Of a DNA stretch of 32,988 nt, positions 5,751-13,979 are shown in pieces. The notes beneath the pieces are model-generated. The model was given only the letters and a program-made list of their open reading frames with translations, did no database searches and was not told where the DNA came from. The stretch's first letter is position 1. The number at the start of each line of letters is the position of its first letter. Both the position numbers and the translations under genes were made by a program. This stretch comes from Spirosoma utsteinense (GTDB lineage Bacteria > Bacteroidota > Bacteroidia > Cytophagales > Spirosomataceae): NCBI RefSeq assembly GCF_014282275.1, contig NZ_VFIA01000049.1:1-32988 (forward strand), given 5' to 3'.

Positions 5751-7163
5751 TTATTTTGCCGATGCCATCGCTTTGATGGCGTAGGGAGAGCGTTGCGGGC
5801 GGGAAAGCATTTTGTTGGCTTCGGGGTCGTTCTTGAACTGCTCTTTCTTCGGGTCCCAATACAGCCGCCGGTTTAGCTTCATGGCGGCCTGATGCAGCAG
5901 GCAGGCCGAACAGGACCGATGCCCTATCTCGGCGGGAGCGATGGGCTCCTTGCGACTGACGATGCTCTCCAGCCAGTTTCCGTGGTGTTCTTTGCTGACA
6001 GTCAGGTGGGTTTCTTTAGGCCCGATTACCGATGTCAGGAGTTTAGGGTCGCTGGCGTCGAGTTTTTTTGCTGCGTTCTGCTTCGCTACCGGGTCGCTCG
6101 CCGTAACGGCACCATCTCCGCGCGAGACGAACACCCAGCCTTCGGTACCTTCAAACCGGATTCCGTTGGGTATTTCGTTGCTCACGATCATGTGAACGCC
6201 GTTTTCATACATGGCTTCGGTCCGGAAGATGCCGTGAACGTCCCACAGGCCACTCTTCGGAAAATCGGCCTTTCCCCATATTTCAATCGGGCCGGTATGT
6301 TCGGTATCCATGGCCCAGTGCGCACAGTCGATGTGGTGTGACCCCCAGCCGGTGATCATGCCGGCACCAAACTGTTCGCAGCGGAGCCAGCCGGGCCGGT
6401 CGTACCCTTCCTGGGGGTGTACCCGCTTTTCGGTGTAGTACACGTCGGGCGTTGTACCCAGCCACATATCGTAATTCAGGTTCCTGGGGACCGGCATCTG
6501 GGGTTCTTCGTTACCGGCGGGGTCGCCGGGTAAACCAACATACACCGTTTTTAACGTGCCGATCCGACCGTTACGCACCAGTTCGGCCGCATACCGGAAC
6601 TGCTCGGTAGACCGCTGCTGGCTTCCCACCTGTACGATCCGGCCCGACTGTTTAACGGCGTCGGCCATCATCCGTCCTTCAGAAATTGTCAGAGAAGCCG
6701 GTTTCTGCATGTATACGTCCTTTTGCGCCCGTACGGCGTCGATCACAATGGGGGCGTGCCAGTGGTCGGGAGTGCTGACCAGCACCGCATCGATGTCTTT
6801 ATTGGCCAGTAACTCCCGGTAGTCGGTATATACCCGGACGCCATCGTAATCTTTCCCTGTCTTCTTGGCGTACACCCCGTTGACGAGGGTTTTGGCTTCG
6901 TCGGCCCGCTTGCTGTCGACATCGCAGACAGCCATGATCAGGGCGTTGTCATACTGCCAGACCCCCGGCATGTCGTGACCGCGCGAGATTCGCCCGGTGC
7001 CGATAGCGCCGATGTTGATCCGGTTACTCGGTGCATTCTTGCCAAAGACCGAAGCGGGTACTATCGTGGGAAAGCCGCTGAGAACGGCAGTCGAAAGGGC
7101 ACCCTGTGCCGTTGTTTTCAGAAAAGTCCGTCTCGACAACGGGTTACTGGTTGATTTATCCAT
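5751..7163 (-). CDS. Tat-exported Gfo/Idh/MocA family oxidoreductase (C)
   Basis: The protein has 470 residues from the ATG at 7161-7163. SRRTFLK (10-16) plus a hydrophobic run is a classic twin-arginine signal, implying periplasmic location. The dinucleotide fold follows with IGAIGTGRIS (51-60) and a conserved TPDHWH (131-136). The usual EKP motif appears as QKP (153-155), within VYMQKPASLTISEGR. The second domain contains WGSHHIDCAHWAM, where histidines typical of the family catalytic region occur. This is the long Bacteroidota subtype often found in PULs. The gene is 79 bp downstream of GH67, so it is co-transcribed with alpha-glucuronidase and mannonate dehydratase. Substrate unknown; an oligosaccharide- or uronate-derived sugar is likely. 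Confidence 0.88.
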   Translation of the reverse strand: MDKSTSNPLSRRTFLKTTAQGALSTAVLSGFPTIVPASVFGKNAPSNRINIGAIGTGRISRGHDMPGVWQYDNALIMAVCDVDSKRADEAKTLVNGVYAKKTGKDYDGVRVYTDYRELLANKDIDAVLVSTPDHWHAPIVIDAVRAQKDVYMQKPASLTISEGRMMADAVKQSGRIVQVGSQQRSTEQFRYAAELVRNGRIGTLKTVYVGLPGDPAGNEEPQMPVPRNLNYDMWLGTTPDVYYTEKRVHPQEGYDRPGWLRCEQFGAGMITGWGSHHIDCAHWAMDTEHTGPIEIWGKADFPKSGLWDVHGIFRTEAMYENGVHMIVSNEIPNGIRFEGTEGWVFVSRGDGAVTASDPVAKQNAAKKLDASDPKLLTSVIGPKETHLTVSKEHHGNWLESIVSRKEPIAPAEIGHRSCSACLLHQAAMKLNRRLYWDPKKEQFKNDPEANKMLSRPQRSPYAIKAMASAK

Positions 7164-7242
7164 GATTCTGATCGGTTAGGGGTTTAGGAGTTGAGACAGC
7201 TGAAAGAAAGTAACACGTACTGAATTCGTAACCGGATGATCA

Positions 7243-9387
7243 TCAGCGCAGCAGGTAAATGTTCACTAGTTGTTGTACCTCCTCCAGATTCCGGTCGGGC
7301 TTTTTGAACGGAGCCGGGATGGGTTCTTTGGCGAAGGTCTGCAAATACAGCACCCAGGCGTCGCGCCACCAGATCGCTTCCTTGTGTTGGGTAGCCAGCC
7401 GGGCCGAGACGTCGGCGTGAATAGCCGGGTCAACGGCGGGTTTTACCAGCGCCCATTCCTGCTGCATCCACCGTACCGAATCGGCCCCGGTGTAAAAACG
7501 CGTGCAGAGTTCAGTCCAGAGGGTCTTGCCTGAAGAAAGTTTCTGAGTCCAGGGAACATGGTGAAACCAGAGCAGATACGGCAGAGGGCAGGTTTTTGGG
7601 TCTTCCCATTGCCGGCGAACGTCAGGACGATACTGCGCCAGCGCGTTGCTGCCCGAAGCGGTCCGGTCGAAACCAAGGCCGAGGGAATCGGCCCGGTGGT
7701 AGTATACGGCGGTCCAGTCGGGGCGGGAGCTTCGATTTTGCCAGGGCTCCGGCGCAAAGTGAACCCCCGACCAGGGCCGCGAAAGCCCGATCGGCGTGTT
7801 GTAATCGACGTAGATATCCCGCGATTTCATCATCAGGTTGGCGATGCGGCTGGTTGCCTGCCGATCCTGCGTCAGCGTCATGGCTATCCATTCGCGGGCA
7901 ATCGCTTCCGACGAGAGGGTATGGTCCCACGCCAGCCGCCCGAAGGCATACCAGTTGGCCTGCGCCATGGGGTGGCCGGTCCAGTTTCGGGCGGAGCCTG
8001 CGTTGGCCACACCAGCCATCAGGGTTTTTGAATACCGGTGCAGACTTCCATCGACAATCGACGCCACCGTGGAGCCTTTCCCGTTCACGTAGGTGTCGGC
8101 CTCCAGGCATTCCTTGAACAGGGGTGCTTCATACACCATGTGGGTAGCAAACCCAAGGTATTCCTGGGTTATCTGAAACTCGATACCCAGGGGCGTTTTG
8201 GGCATGTTGCCGAACAAAGGCGAAAAAGGCTCCCGCGGCTGAAAGTCGATGGGGCCGTTTTTTACCTGAACGATCACCTTTTTGTCGAACTGGCCGTCCA
8301 GGGGCGTAAACTCTTCGTGAGCGGCCTTGAACCGGTCGGCTGTCGGACGGTCCGACGTATCGGCGGCTTTGTAAACGAAGGCCCGCCAGATGATGACACC
8401 ATCATACGGTTTCATGGCCTCGGCCAGCATGTTAGCCCCGTCGGCGTGTGTACGGCCGTAATCCTGCGGGCCGGGTTCGCCTTCCGAATTGGCTTTCACC
8501 AGCAGTCCCCCGAAATCAGGAATGGTCTGGTAAATTTCCTTCACTTTGTCGGCCCACCATTTTCGCACCTGCGGGTCGAGCGGGTCGGAAGTTTTAAGTC
8601 CCCCTAACGTTTTAGGAGCCGCGAAATAGACAGAGAGGTACACCTTGATCCCGTAAGGCCGGAACACATCGGCCAGGGCGGCTACTTTTTGCAGGTATTC
8701 GGCAGTCATGAACCGGGCACTGGCGTTAACGTTGTTTACGACCGTACCGTTGATGCCAAGCGACGCGTTGGCGCGGGCGTAGTCCCTATAGCGTGGGTCT
8801 ACCCGTTCCGGCAACTCGTACCATTTCCAGAGTGACATGCCCGCATAACCCCGTTCGACGCTCCCGTCTACGTTGTCCCAGTGGTTAAGCATCCGGAATT
8901 GTACTTTTGGGCTGCTGGTCAGCGAAATGGCTTCGAGTGGCTGCTGCGTCTGTAGCTGCCGCAACAGCGCAAAGGCACCGTATAGTACCCCCGCGCTGGT
9001 TTTGCCCGAAATCGTGATCGTCCTGTTGTTCGCCGAAATCCGGTACCCTTCCGGAGCGAGCGACTGGCTGTCGGTGCCTGTGGTCACGGTCAGGACGATG
9101 CCGCCCGTTCGGTTACCGGCGCTGGTGAGTACGGGTATTGCCTTGCCCAGCAATCCCTGCAAACCAAGCTGTAGTTCACGGGTCGCCGTCTTAAGTATTG
9201 GGTCGGTACCGGAAGACGCAATAAATTGCGCCGACCGGGCATATGCCTGTCGTTTGGCTACATCCCCGATGAGGTCATACTTCAGCCACAATCGGTATCC
9301 ATCTTCCACCGGACTTGTCTGGGCAAACGCGTTCGTCAGCAGTAACAGGCAGAGGGCGATAAAACCACCAGCTAGTTTATAGTTCAT
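7243..9387 (-). CDS. aguA: GH67 alpha-glucuronidase, exported
   Basis: The protein has 714 residues, the usual size of GH67 enzymes, with a Sec signal peptide ending near TNAFAQ (about 18-23). The N-terminal alpha/beta domain (to about 150) precedes a TIM barrel starting at the phrase FRMLNHWDNVDGSVERGYAG. The catalytic residues fit the family: acid Glu302 in NSEGEPGP, Asp381 in NGPIDFQPRE and Glu409 in FQITQE, with spacings of 79 and 28 residues that match characterised members as I recall them. It releases (4-O-methyl)glucuronic acid from the non-reducing end of xylo-oligosaccharides, probably in the periplasm after SusCD import. Its ATG overlaps the end of uxuA by 11 bp, which indicates coupled expression of uronate release and uronate catabolism. 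Confidence 0.95.
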   Translation of the reverse strand: MNYKLAGGFIALCLLLLTNAFAQTSPVEDGYRLWLKYDLIGDVAKRQAYARSAQFIASSGTDPILKTATRELQLGLQGLLGKAIPVLTSAGNRTGGIVLTVTTGTDSQSLAPEGYRISANNRTITISGKTSAGVLYGAFALLRQLQTQQPLEAISLTSSPKVQFRMLNHWDNVDGSVERGYAGMSLWKWYELPERVDPRYRDYARANASLGINGTVVNNVNASARFMTAEYLQKVAALADVFRPYGIKVYLSVYFAAPKTLGGLKTSDPLDPQVRKWWADKVKEIYQTIPDFGGLLVKANSEGEPGPQDYGRTHADGANMLAEAMKPYDGVIIWRAFVYKAADTSDRPTADRFKAAHEEFTPLDGQFDKKVIVQVKNGPIDFQPREPFSPLFGNMPKTPLGIEFQITQEYLGFATHMVYEAPLFKECLEADTYVNGKGSTVASIVDGSLHRYSKTLMAGVANAGSARNWTGHPMAQANWYAFGRLAWDHTLSSEAIAREWIAMTLTQDRQATSRIANLMMKSRDIYVDYNTPIGLSRPWSGVHFAPEPWQNRSSRPDWTAVYYHRADSLGLGFDRTASGSNALAQYRPDVRRQWEDPKTCPLPYLLWFHHVPWTQKLSSGKTLWTELCTRFYTGADSVRWMQQEWALVKPAVDPAIHADVSARLATQHKEAIWWRDAWVLYLQTFAKEPIPAPFKKPDRNLEEVQQLVNIYLLR

Positions 9388-10630
9388 CAGGCTGGGCGTT
9401 TAAAAGCGGAACTTGGGCGTTTTCCAGTTCGGCCAGACTGCGTACGATACCCAGCTCCAGCCCCCGTAGCTCGGCCAGCCCCCGGAGTCGGCCGATAGCT
9501 GAGTAGCCGGGGTACGTCTTTTTGTGCAGGTCATCGAGCATCTGGTGGCCGTGGTCGGGACGCATGGGAATAGCCGTGTCGGTCATACCCATCCGGGCAC
9601 GACGCTGCTCTTCGAGAACAATGGCTTTTACAACAGCGTACATGTCTACGTCCCCCTCCAGGTGATCGGCTTCGTGGAAATTGCGCGGATCGGCCTCCCG
9701 TTTGGTCGTGCGTAAATGAATAAAGTGAATCCGGTCGCCAAGCCGGTGAATCATCCCCGGCAGGTCGTTGTCTGGGCGGATACCCAGGGAGCCGGTACAG
9801 AACGTGATCCCGTTGGCCCGCACCTGGCTGGCGGCCATAAGCTGGGCCAGATCAGCTTCGGTGCTGACAACGCGGGGAAGGCCCAGCAGCGGTCTCGGCG
9901 GATCGTCGGGGTGGATGCATAGCTGCACACCGGCTTCCTGGGCTACGGGTGCTACTTCCCGGATAAACTGATAGAGATTTGTGCGCAGTTCAGCGTCCCC
10001 AATGTGGGCATATTCGTTCAGCAGGCCCTGAAATGTTTCCAGCGTAAAGGCTTCCTCCGAACCGGGCAGACCCAGCAGCACGATGGACGATAGTTCGAGC
10101 ACCCGCTCCGGCGATAGGTTCGTAAATCGTTCCCGGGCCGACCGGGCAACGTCCGGCTCGTAATCGGCTTCGGCACCCGGCCGTTTCAGGATACACAGGT
10201 CAAACAGCGCAAAATCTTCCCAGACGAACCGTAGGGCGCGCGACCCATCAGGCATTTCGTAGCTAAGGTTCGTACGCGACCAGTCCAGGACGGGCATGAA
10301 ATTGTAGCAAACGGTCCGGATGCCGCAGGCCGCCAGATTCCGAATCGACTGTTTATAGTTGTCAATGTAGCCCGTCCGCGAGTCGAGCCCTTTCTTTATG
10401 GCTTCGTGTACGGGTAAACTTTCGACCACGGCCCAGTGCAGGGGAGAATACCGATCGTTATCGGCTTCGATAAGCCGTTGGCGCTGGGTGATTGCTTCTA
10501 TGGACCAGACCTCACCAACCGGAATCTGGTGCAGGGCCGAGACTACCCCTGAACAACCGGCCTGTCGGATATCCATCAAGGAAACCGGGTCGTTTGGCCC
10601 AAACCAACGCATCGTTTGTAACATGCTCAT
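9377..10630 (-). CDS. uxuA: Mannonate dehydratase UxuA
   Basis: This TIM-barrel enzyme dehydrates D-mannonate to 2-keto-3-deoxygluconate in the cytoplasmic glucuronate pathway. It begins MSMLQTMRWFGPNDPVSL, the recognisable UxuA start. The ATG at 10628-10630 (417 residues) is preferred; one at 10622-10624 is also possible. The frame is open 141 bp further upstream, but that stretch carries a hairpin and does not look like UxuA. Family motifs are present: CIHPDDPP (metal-binding histidine), GITFCTGS, HFIHLRTTKRE and MRPDHGH. No signal peptide is present, unlike most neighbours. It overlaps GH67 by 11 bp and follows the hexuronate transporter. The partner enzymes uronate isomerase and mannonate oxidoreductase are not in this window. 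Confidence 0.95.
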   Translation of the reverse strand: MSMLQTMRWFGPNDPVSLMDIRQAGCSGVVSALHQIPVGEVWSIEAITQRQRLIEADNDRYSPLHWAVVESLPVHEAIKKGLDSRTGYIDNYKQSIRNLAACGIRTVCYNFMPVLDWSRTNLSYEMPDGSRALRFVWEDFALFDLCILKRPGAEADYEPDVARSARERFTNLSPERVLELSSIVLLGLPGSEEAFTLETFQGLLNEYAHIGDAELRTNLYQFIREVAPVAQEAGVQLCIHPDDPPRPLLGLPRVVSTEADLAQLMAASQVRANGITFCTGSLGIRPDNDLPGMIHRLGDRIHFIHLRTTKREADPRNFHEADHLEGDVDMYAVVKAIVLEEQRRARMGMTDTAIPMRPDHGHQMLDDLHKKTYPGYSAIGRLRGLAELRGLELGIVRSLAELENAQVPLLNAQPDEL

Positions 10631-10646
10631 AATCGCTACGTACCCT

Positions 10647-10701
10647 GGACGGCCACGTCCGGGCGGGTTAAGTAATCGAATCAATCCGGACGTGGCCGTC
10701 C
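10647..10701 (-). repeat. Perfect 16-bp hairpin in uxuA leader
   Basis: GGACGGCCACGTCCGG (10647-10662) pairs perfectly with CCGGACGTGGCCGTCC (10686-10701) around a 23-nt loop. It lies 17 bp upstream of the preferred uxuA start and after the transporter gene. It has no T-tract, so mRNA processing, an intergenic repeat or a binding site are all possible. Confidence 0.7.
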
Positions 10702-10788
10702 GGTAGGGGTGGCATACAGAACCCGCCACTACCCCTGTACCACACCACCGCACTTTACGATCAAGGCGCATGGCTTGTCAAACGGAGA

Positions 10789-12183
10789 TCAGCTAACCCG
10801 GCTTTTCTGCCGGAAAACGAACAGGTACAACAGCCCCCAGGCACCGAGATAGGCCAGCCCGGCGATGTAAAAAATCACATAATACCCTTCAGACAGTTGC
10901 CCCAGTAGCTTGTAATGATCCAGAATCCGGCCGACAAGCAGGGGGAAAGCGGCACCGCCAAGCGTTCCGGCCATCGTTCCAAAACCAACGACCCGGCTTA
11001 GCACATGCTTGGGAAACTGATCGGCGGCTACCGTGAAAATATTGGCCGACCAGGCCTGATGGGCAGCAACGGCCAGGGATAAAATGGCAATCACGGGCCA
11101 CATGCTGTTCATCTGGCTGATGGCCATGACCGGCGTGACGCAGAGTGCAAACAAAGCCATCGAATACTGCCGGGCCCGGGTTGGCCGCCAGCCCATCTGG
11201 ATCAGTTTGGACGACAGCCAGCCCCCACCCACGCTGCCTATGGTGGCTGCGAGGTAAATGATGATCAGCGGAGCACCCAGTTTCTTCAGGTCGAGGTGGT
11301 AGATGCTGGCCAGGTAGGAGGGTAGCCAGAAGAGAAAGAACCACCAGATAGGGTCGGTCAGGAGTTTACCCCCCATGAAGCCCCAGATGGCCCTATTCTT
11401 GAAAATGGGATAGCGCCCCGTTGGCGTGTCGCTGACGAGATCCGTTGCCGCTGCGTCGCCCGCCATCATCGGCTGAACCGGCTCGGCGGTGATAAACGCG
11501 AGTTCGGCGGGGCTTACCCGCTTGTGCCGGGCCGGAACCTCGTAGTAAAACCACCAGGCTACAATCCAGATGAAACCCAGCGCTCCGGTCACGATGAAGG
11601 CCGTTTGCCAGCCGGCCACCAGCGCCAGCCAGGGCACGACAGCGGGTGCCGCCACCGCTCCGATGTTGGCACCGGCGTTAAAAATGCCTACGGCCAGGGC
11701 CCGCTCTTTCTGAGGGAACCATTCGGCTACGGTCTTGATCGACGCCGGAAAGTTTCCCGCTTCGCCAATGCCCAGAAAGGCCCGGGCAATCATAAAGCCG
11801 AAGGTGCCTCCCGCCAGCGCATGTCCCATTGCGGCCAGACTCCAGACCAGAATCGCCCCGATGTACCCCAGTTTGGTGCCCACCCGGTCAATCAGGTATC
11901 CCGCCAGGAGCGTGCTGGCCCCATAGAAGAAGGTGAAGACCGTCACAATATTGCCGTAATCGGACTCGGTCCAGCTGAATTCTTTCTCCAGGATGGGTTT
12001 CAGCAGACTGATAACCTGCCGATCGAGGTAGTTGATCGTGGTGGCGAAAAAGAGCAGGCCAACAATTACCCACCGGTAATTGGTCTGCTCGTTTGGCGCA
12101 AAATGGGTGGTAGTGCGGCTGTTTGCCGTTCCTGCCGGGGCGGTTGTCAGGTTGCCCGGTGTTGGGTTGGGTTTGCCAGTCAA
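10789..12183 (-). CDS. MFS hexuronate transporter (ExuT-like, ACS family)
   Basis: The protein has 464 residues with about 12 hydrophobic helices. The first helix, WVIVGLLFFATTINYLDRQV, and the loop motifs RVGTKLGY and EAGNFPASIKTVAEWFP are hallmarks of the anion:cation symporter branch that includes ExuT for glucuronate and galacturonate. It probably imports glucuronate released by the neighbouring GH67 across the inner membrane. The start is unusual: there is no ATG before the third helix, and the best candidate is TTG at 12181-12183, giving a polar 36-residue N-terminal tail. An in-frame stop lies about 40 bp further upstream. It is the first gene of the sub-operon with uxuA and GH67, separated from the dehydratase gene by about 485 bp. 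Confidence 0.88.
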   Translation of the reverse strand: MTGKPNPTPGNLTTAPAGTANSRTTTHFAPNEQTNYRWVIVGLLFFATTINYLDRQVISLLKPILEKEFSWTESDYGNIVTVFTFFYGASTLLAGYLIDRVGTKLGYIGAILVWSLAAMGHALAGGTFGFMIARAFLGIGEAGNFPASIKTVAEWFPQKERALAVGIFNAGANIGAVAAPAVVPWLALVAGWQTAFIVTGALGFIWIVAWWFYYEVPARHKRVSPAELAFITAEPVQPMMAGDAAATDLVSDTPTGRYPIFKNRAIWGFMGGKLLTDPIWWFFLFWLPSYLASIYHLDLKKLGAPLIIIYLAATIGSVGGGWLSSKLIQMGWRPTRARQYSMALFALCVTPVMAISQMNSMWPVIAILSLAVAAHQAWSANIFTVAADQFPKHVLSRVVGFGTMAGTLGGAAFPLLVGRILDHYKLLGQLSEGYYVIFYIAGLAYLGAWGLLYLFVFRQKSRVS

Positions 12184-12368
12184 AATAAAGGATCGGTTTA
12201 GGTGAGTAAGCGTTCTGGTCAGCTATTTCGTTTTTCAGAGGTCTATACCCAAAAGCCTCTTTCTAGCTTACTTACCGGTTCGGGGGCGTAAAATCTGATG
12301 GAGGGCCTTTTTGTGTACCCTAAAAAGCAGGGAGAAAATGATTGATCAGGTAGGCGCTATTCATTCGT
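12184..12368. other. Non-coding gap upstream of the hexuronate transporter
   Basis: No gene is apparent. The region should contain the promoter and leader for the transporter-uxuA-GH67 operon. I found no exact TAnnTTTG minus-7 element on the minus strand and no copy of the LacI-type operator core seen elsewhere in the locus. Confidence 0.5.
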
Positions 12369-12593
12369 TTACAGAACGGACGTTACACCTGTCACCTGCT
12401 TCAGGCCGGATTGCAGGTTGGTCAGCGCACGAATCACCCCGGATAATCTGCCGAACTGGCCACCAACCGGAAGAGCAAGGGTAAAGGAGCCCTTGCTCTT
12501 CCGGTTGGCGACGTAATCGTCGGGATCGATAACCATTGCTGCGCCCGTACAGGCAAGTGCCGTTATAAGCAGCAAACCTCTTTTACGCAGCAT
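12369..12593 (-). CDS. Possible small exported protein (or relic)
   Basis: The frame has 74 codons starting at ATG 12591-12593: MLRKRGLLLITALACTGAAM resembles a signal or lipoprotein-type leader with a weak lipobox at ALAC. The rest is low complexity, with no recognised domain, and residues about 29-44 are encoded by a hairpin. The two arms of that hairpin translate as NRKSKG and TLALPVG, which argues that the region is an inserted palindrome rather than selected protein. It sits between the dehydratase and the hexuronate transporter. It may be a genuine small gene, a gene fragment interrupted by a repeat, or chance. Confidence 0.25.
   Translation of the reverse strand: MLRKRGLLLITALACTGAAMVIDPDDYVANRKSKGSFTLALPVGGQFGRLSGVIRALTNLQSGLKQVTGVTSVL
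12463..12508 (-). repeat. Perfect 19-bp hairpin with 8-nt loop
   Basis: CCAACCGGAAGAGCAAGGG (12463-12481) is the exact reverse complement of 12490-12508, with loop TAAAGGAG. It lies about 160 bp downstream of the dehydratase gene on the minus strand. No T-tract follows. It could be a transcription attenuator between the two halves of the locus or an intergenic repeat. Confidence 0.7.
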
Positions 12594-12668
12594 GAACCCG
12601 GTTTCGATCATCTCACTTAGCAATTAACGGGTTGTTGCACACACAGTGGCAGCGGCATTCACGCTTGT

Positions 12669-13952
12669 TTACACGAAGAAAGGCACGTCTTTTGGTGAGT
12701 ATTTGCGCATGCCTTCTTCATTTATTTCGACACCGATACCGGGTTTTTCCGACAGGGGGATGAACCCGTTTTTTACCATCGGCCCATCGAACGTGACGAT
12801 ATCCTTGAACATCGGCTCTTCGTGGAAGTAGATCTGCCATTCCAGGATCAGGAAATTTGGTACCGAGGCACACACGTGACTCGATGCCATCGCTCCCAGG
12901 TAAGACGCCACCATATGGGGCGCAAACGGCACATAGTACAGGTTGGAAAGGTTGGCAATTCGCTGCCCTTCGCCCAGACCACCCGCTTTTTGCAGATCGG
13001 GCATGATGATGTCGACGGCCCCTATCTCAAGCAGCTTCCGGAAACCGTGGGCCAGGTAATGGTTTTCCCCCGCACAAATGGGTGTGTTCGACGCTTCCCG
13101 GATTTGCTTGTAGGCTTCGGGGTTTTCGGCCGGGATAGGCTCTTCCAGAAACAGCAGGTTCAGCGGCTCCATCAGCTTCGCCACCCGCCGGCCCGTGGTC
13201 ACGTCGTACCGCCCGTGCATGTCCACGCATATATCGATCTTAGAACCAACGGCCTTCCGGACACCGGCAATCTGGTTGTACATGCGTTCCAGCTCTCCCT
13301 GGCTGGCGGTCCAGTTGTAGGCGTCGTATTTGTTGGGGTCGTTTCGTTCGTCGATGTCGTATTTGACCGCCGTGAACCCCATGTCGACGGCTTTTTTGGC
13401 ACTTTTGCCGAATGCATCCGGGCTGGTGTCGGTTTCGCGGTAAGCGCCTGTATCGCAGTAGACCCGGATTTTGTCGCGGAATTTTCCACCCATCAGTTGG
13501 TAAACGGGCATGCCGAGGGCCTTGCCGACGAGGTCCCAGAGTGCCGTTTCTACGGCCGACAGCACGGAAATGTACATGCCCGCCTGTGCGCCTTCGAAGA
13601 AGCCCGATTTGCGGACATCTTCAAAAAGCCGGTTTACGTTGAGCGGGCTTTTACCTTTCAGGCGTTCACCCATCAGTTTAACCAGGTGGTAGGTGCCAAC
13701 CGACGCATCGACAGCTTCCCCACAGCCCCAGACTCCCTGGTTGGTATGGACTTTGACGAACAGGCTGTGCCCGTTGCGGGTGTAGCCGCATTTGATATCG
13801 GTAATTTTAAGGTCGGAGGGAGCCGAGGAAAGGGGTGCGCGGTGAACGGCCGTTTCCAGCCCTTCGCCATAGGTTGATACGGAGGTAGCGGCCAGTGCGC
13901 TGGCAATGGCGCTTTTGGTCAGAAAAGAACGCCTGGATGTAGTATGTTTCAT
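12669..13952 (-). CDS. Tat-exported enolase-superfamily sugar-acid dehydratase-like protein
   Basis: The protein has 427 residues from ATG 13950-13952. TSRRSFLTK (5-13) is a twin-arginine signal, unusual for this mainly cytoplasmic superfamily. The mandelate racemase/muconate lactonizing enzyme fold follows, with the N-terminal cap at about 48-155 and a barrel after that. Expected catalytic residues are visible: Lys197 in AVKYDID; metal ligands Asp244 in VDMHGRYD, Glu270 in FLEEPIP and Glu296 in AGENHY; and the Asp319/His346 dyad in IMPDLQKAGG and APHM. A DxHGR phrase, as in galactonate-type dehydratases, suggests dehydration of an aldonic acid, but racemase or cycloisomerase activity cannot be excluded. 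It is 27 bp downstream of the RraA-like gene, so both are one transcript. Confidence 0.87.
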   Translation of the reverse strand: MKHTTSRRSFLTKSAIASALAATSVSTYGEGLETAVHRAPLSSAPSDLKITDIKCGYTRNGHSLFVKVHTNQGVWGCGEAVDASVGTYHLVKLMGERLKGKSPLNVNRLFEDVRKSGFFEGAQAGMYISVLSAVETALWDLVGKALGMPVYQLMGGKFRDKIRVYCDTGAYRETDTSPDAFGKSAKKAVDMGFTAVKYDIDERNDPNKYDAYNWTASQGELERMYNQIAGVRKAVGSKIDICVDMHGRYDVTTGRRVAKLMEPLNLLFLEEPIPAENPEAYKQIREASNTPICAGENHYLAHGFRKLLEIGAVDIIMPDLQKAGGLGEGQRIANLSNLYYVPFAPHMVASYLGAMASSHVCASVPNFLILEWQIYFHEEPMFKDIVTFDGPMVKNGFIPLSEKPGIGVEINEEGMRKYSPKDVPFFV

Positions 13953-13979
13953 CAGTTGTGACGGGGTTAGGCGTTCAGT

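Noticed and set aside
10631..10771. 47-codon N-terminal extension of UxuA
   Set aside because: The extension is encoded by a hairpin and low-similarity leader; the UxuA signature begins at the ATG at 10628-10630.
12822..13877. 351-codon antisense frame opposite the enolase-superfamily gene
   Set aside because: The opposite strand has Tat signal and all catalytic residues of a known family; this frame has none.
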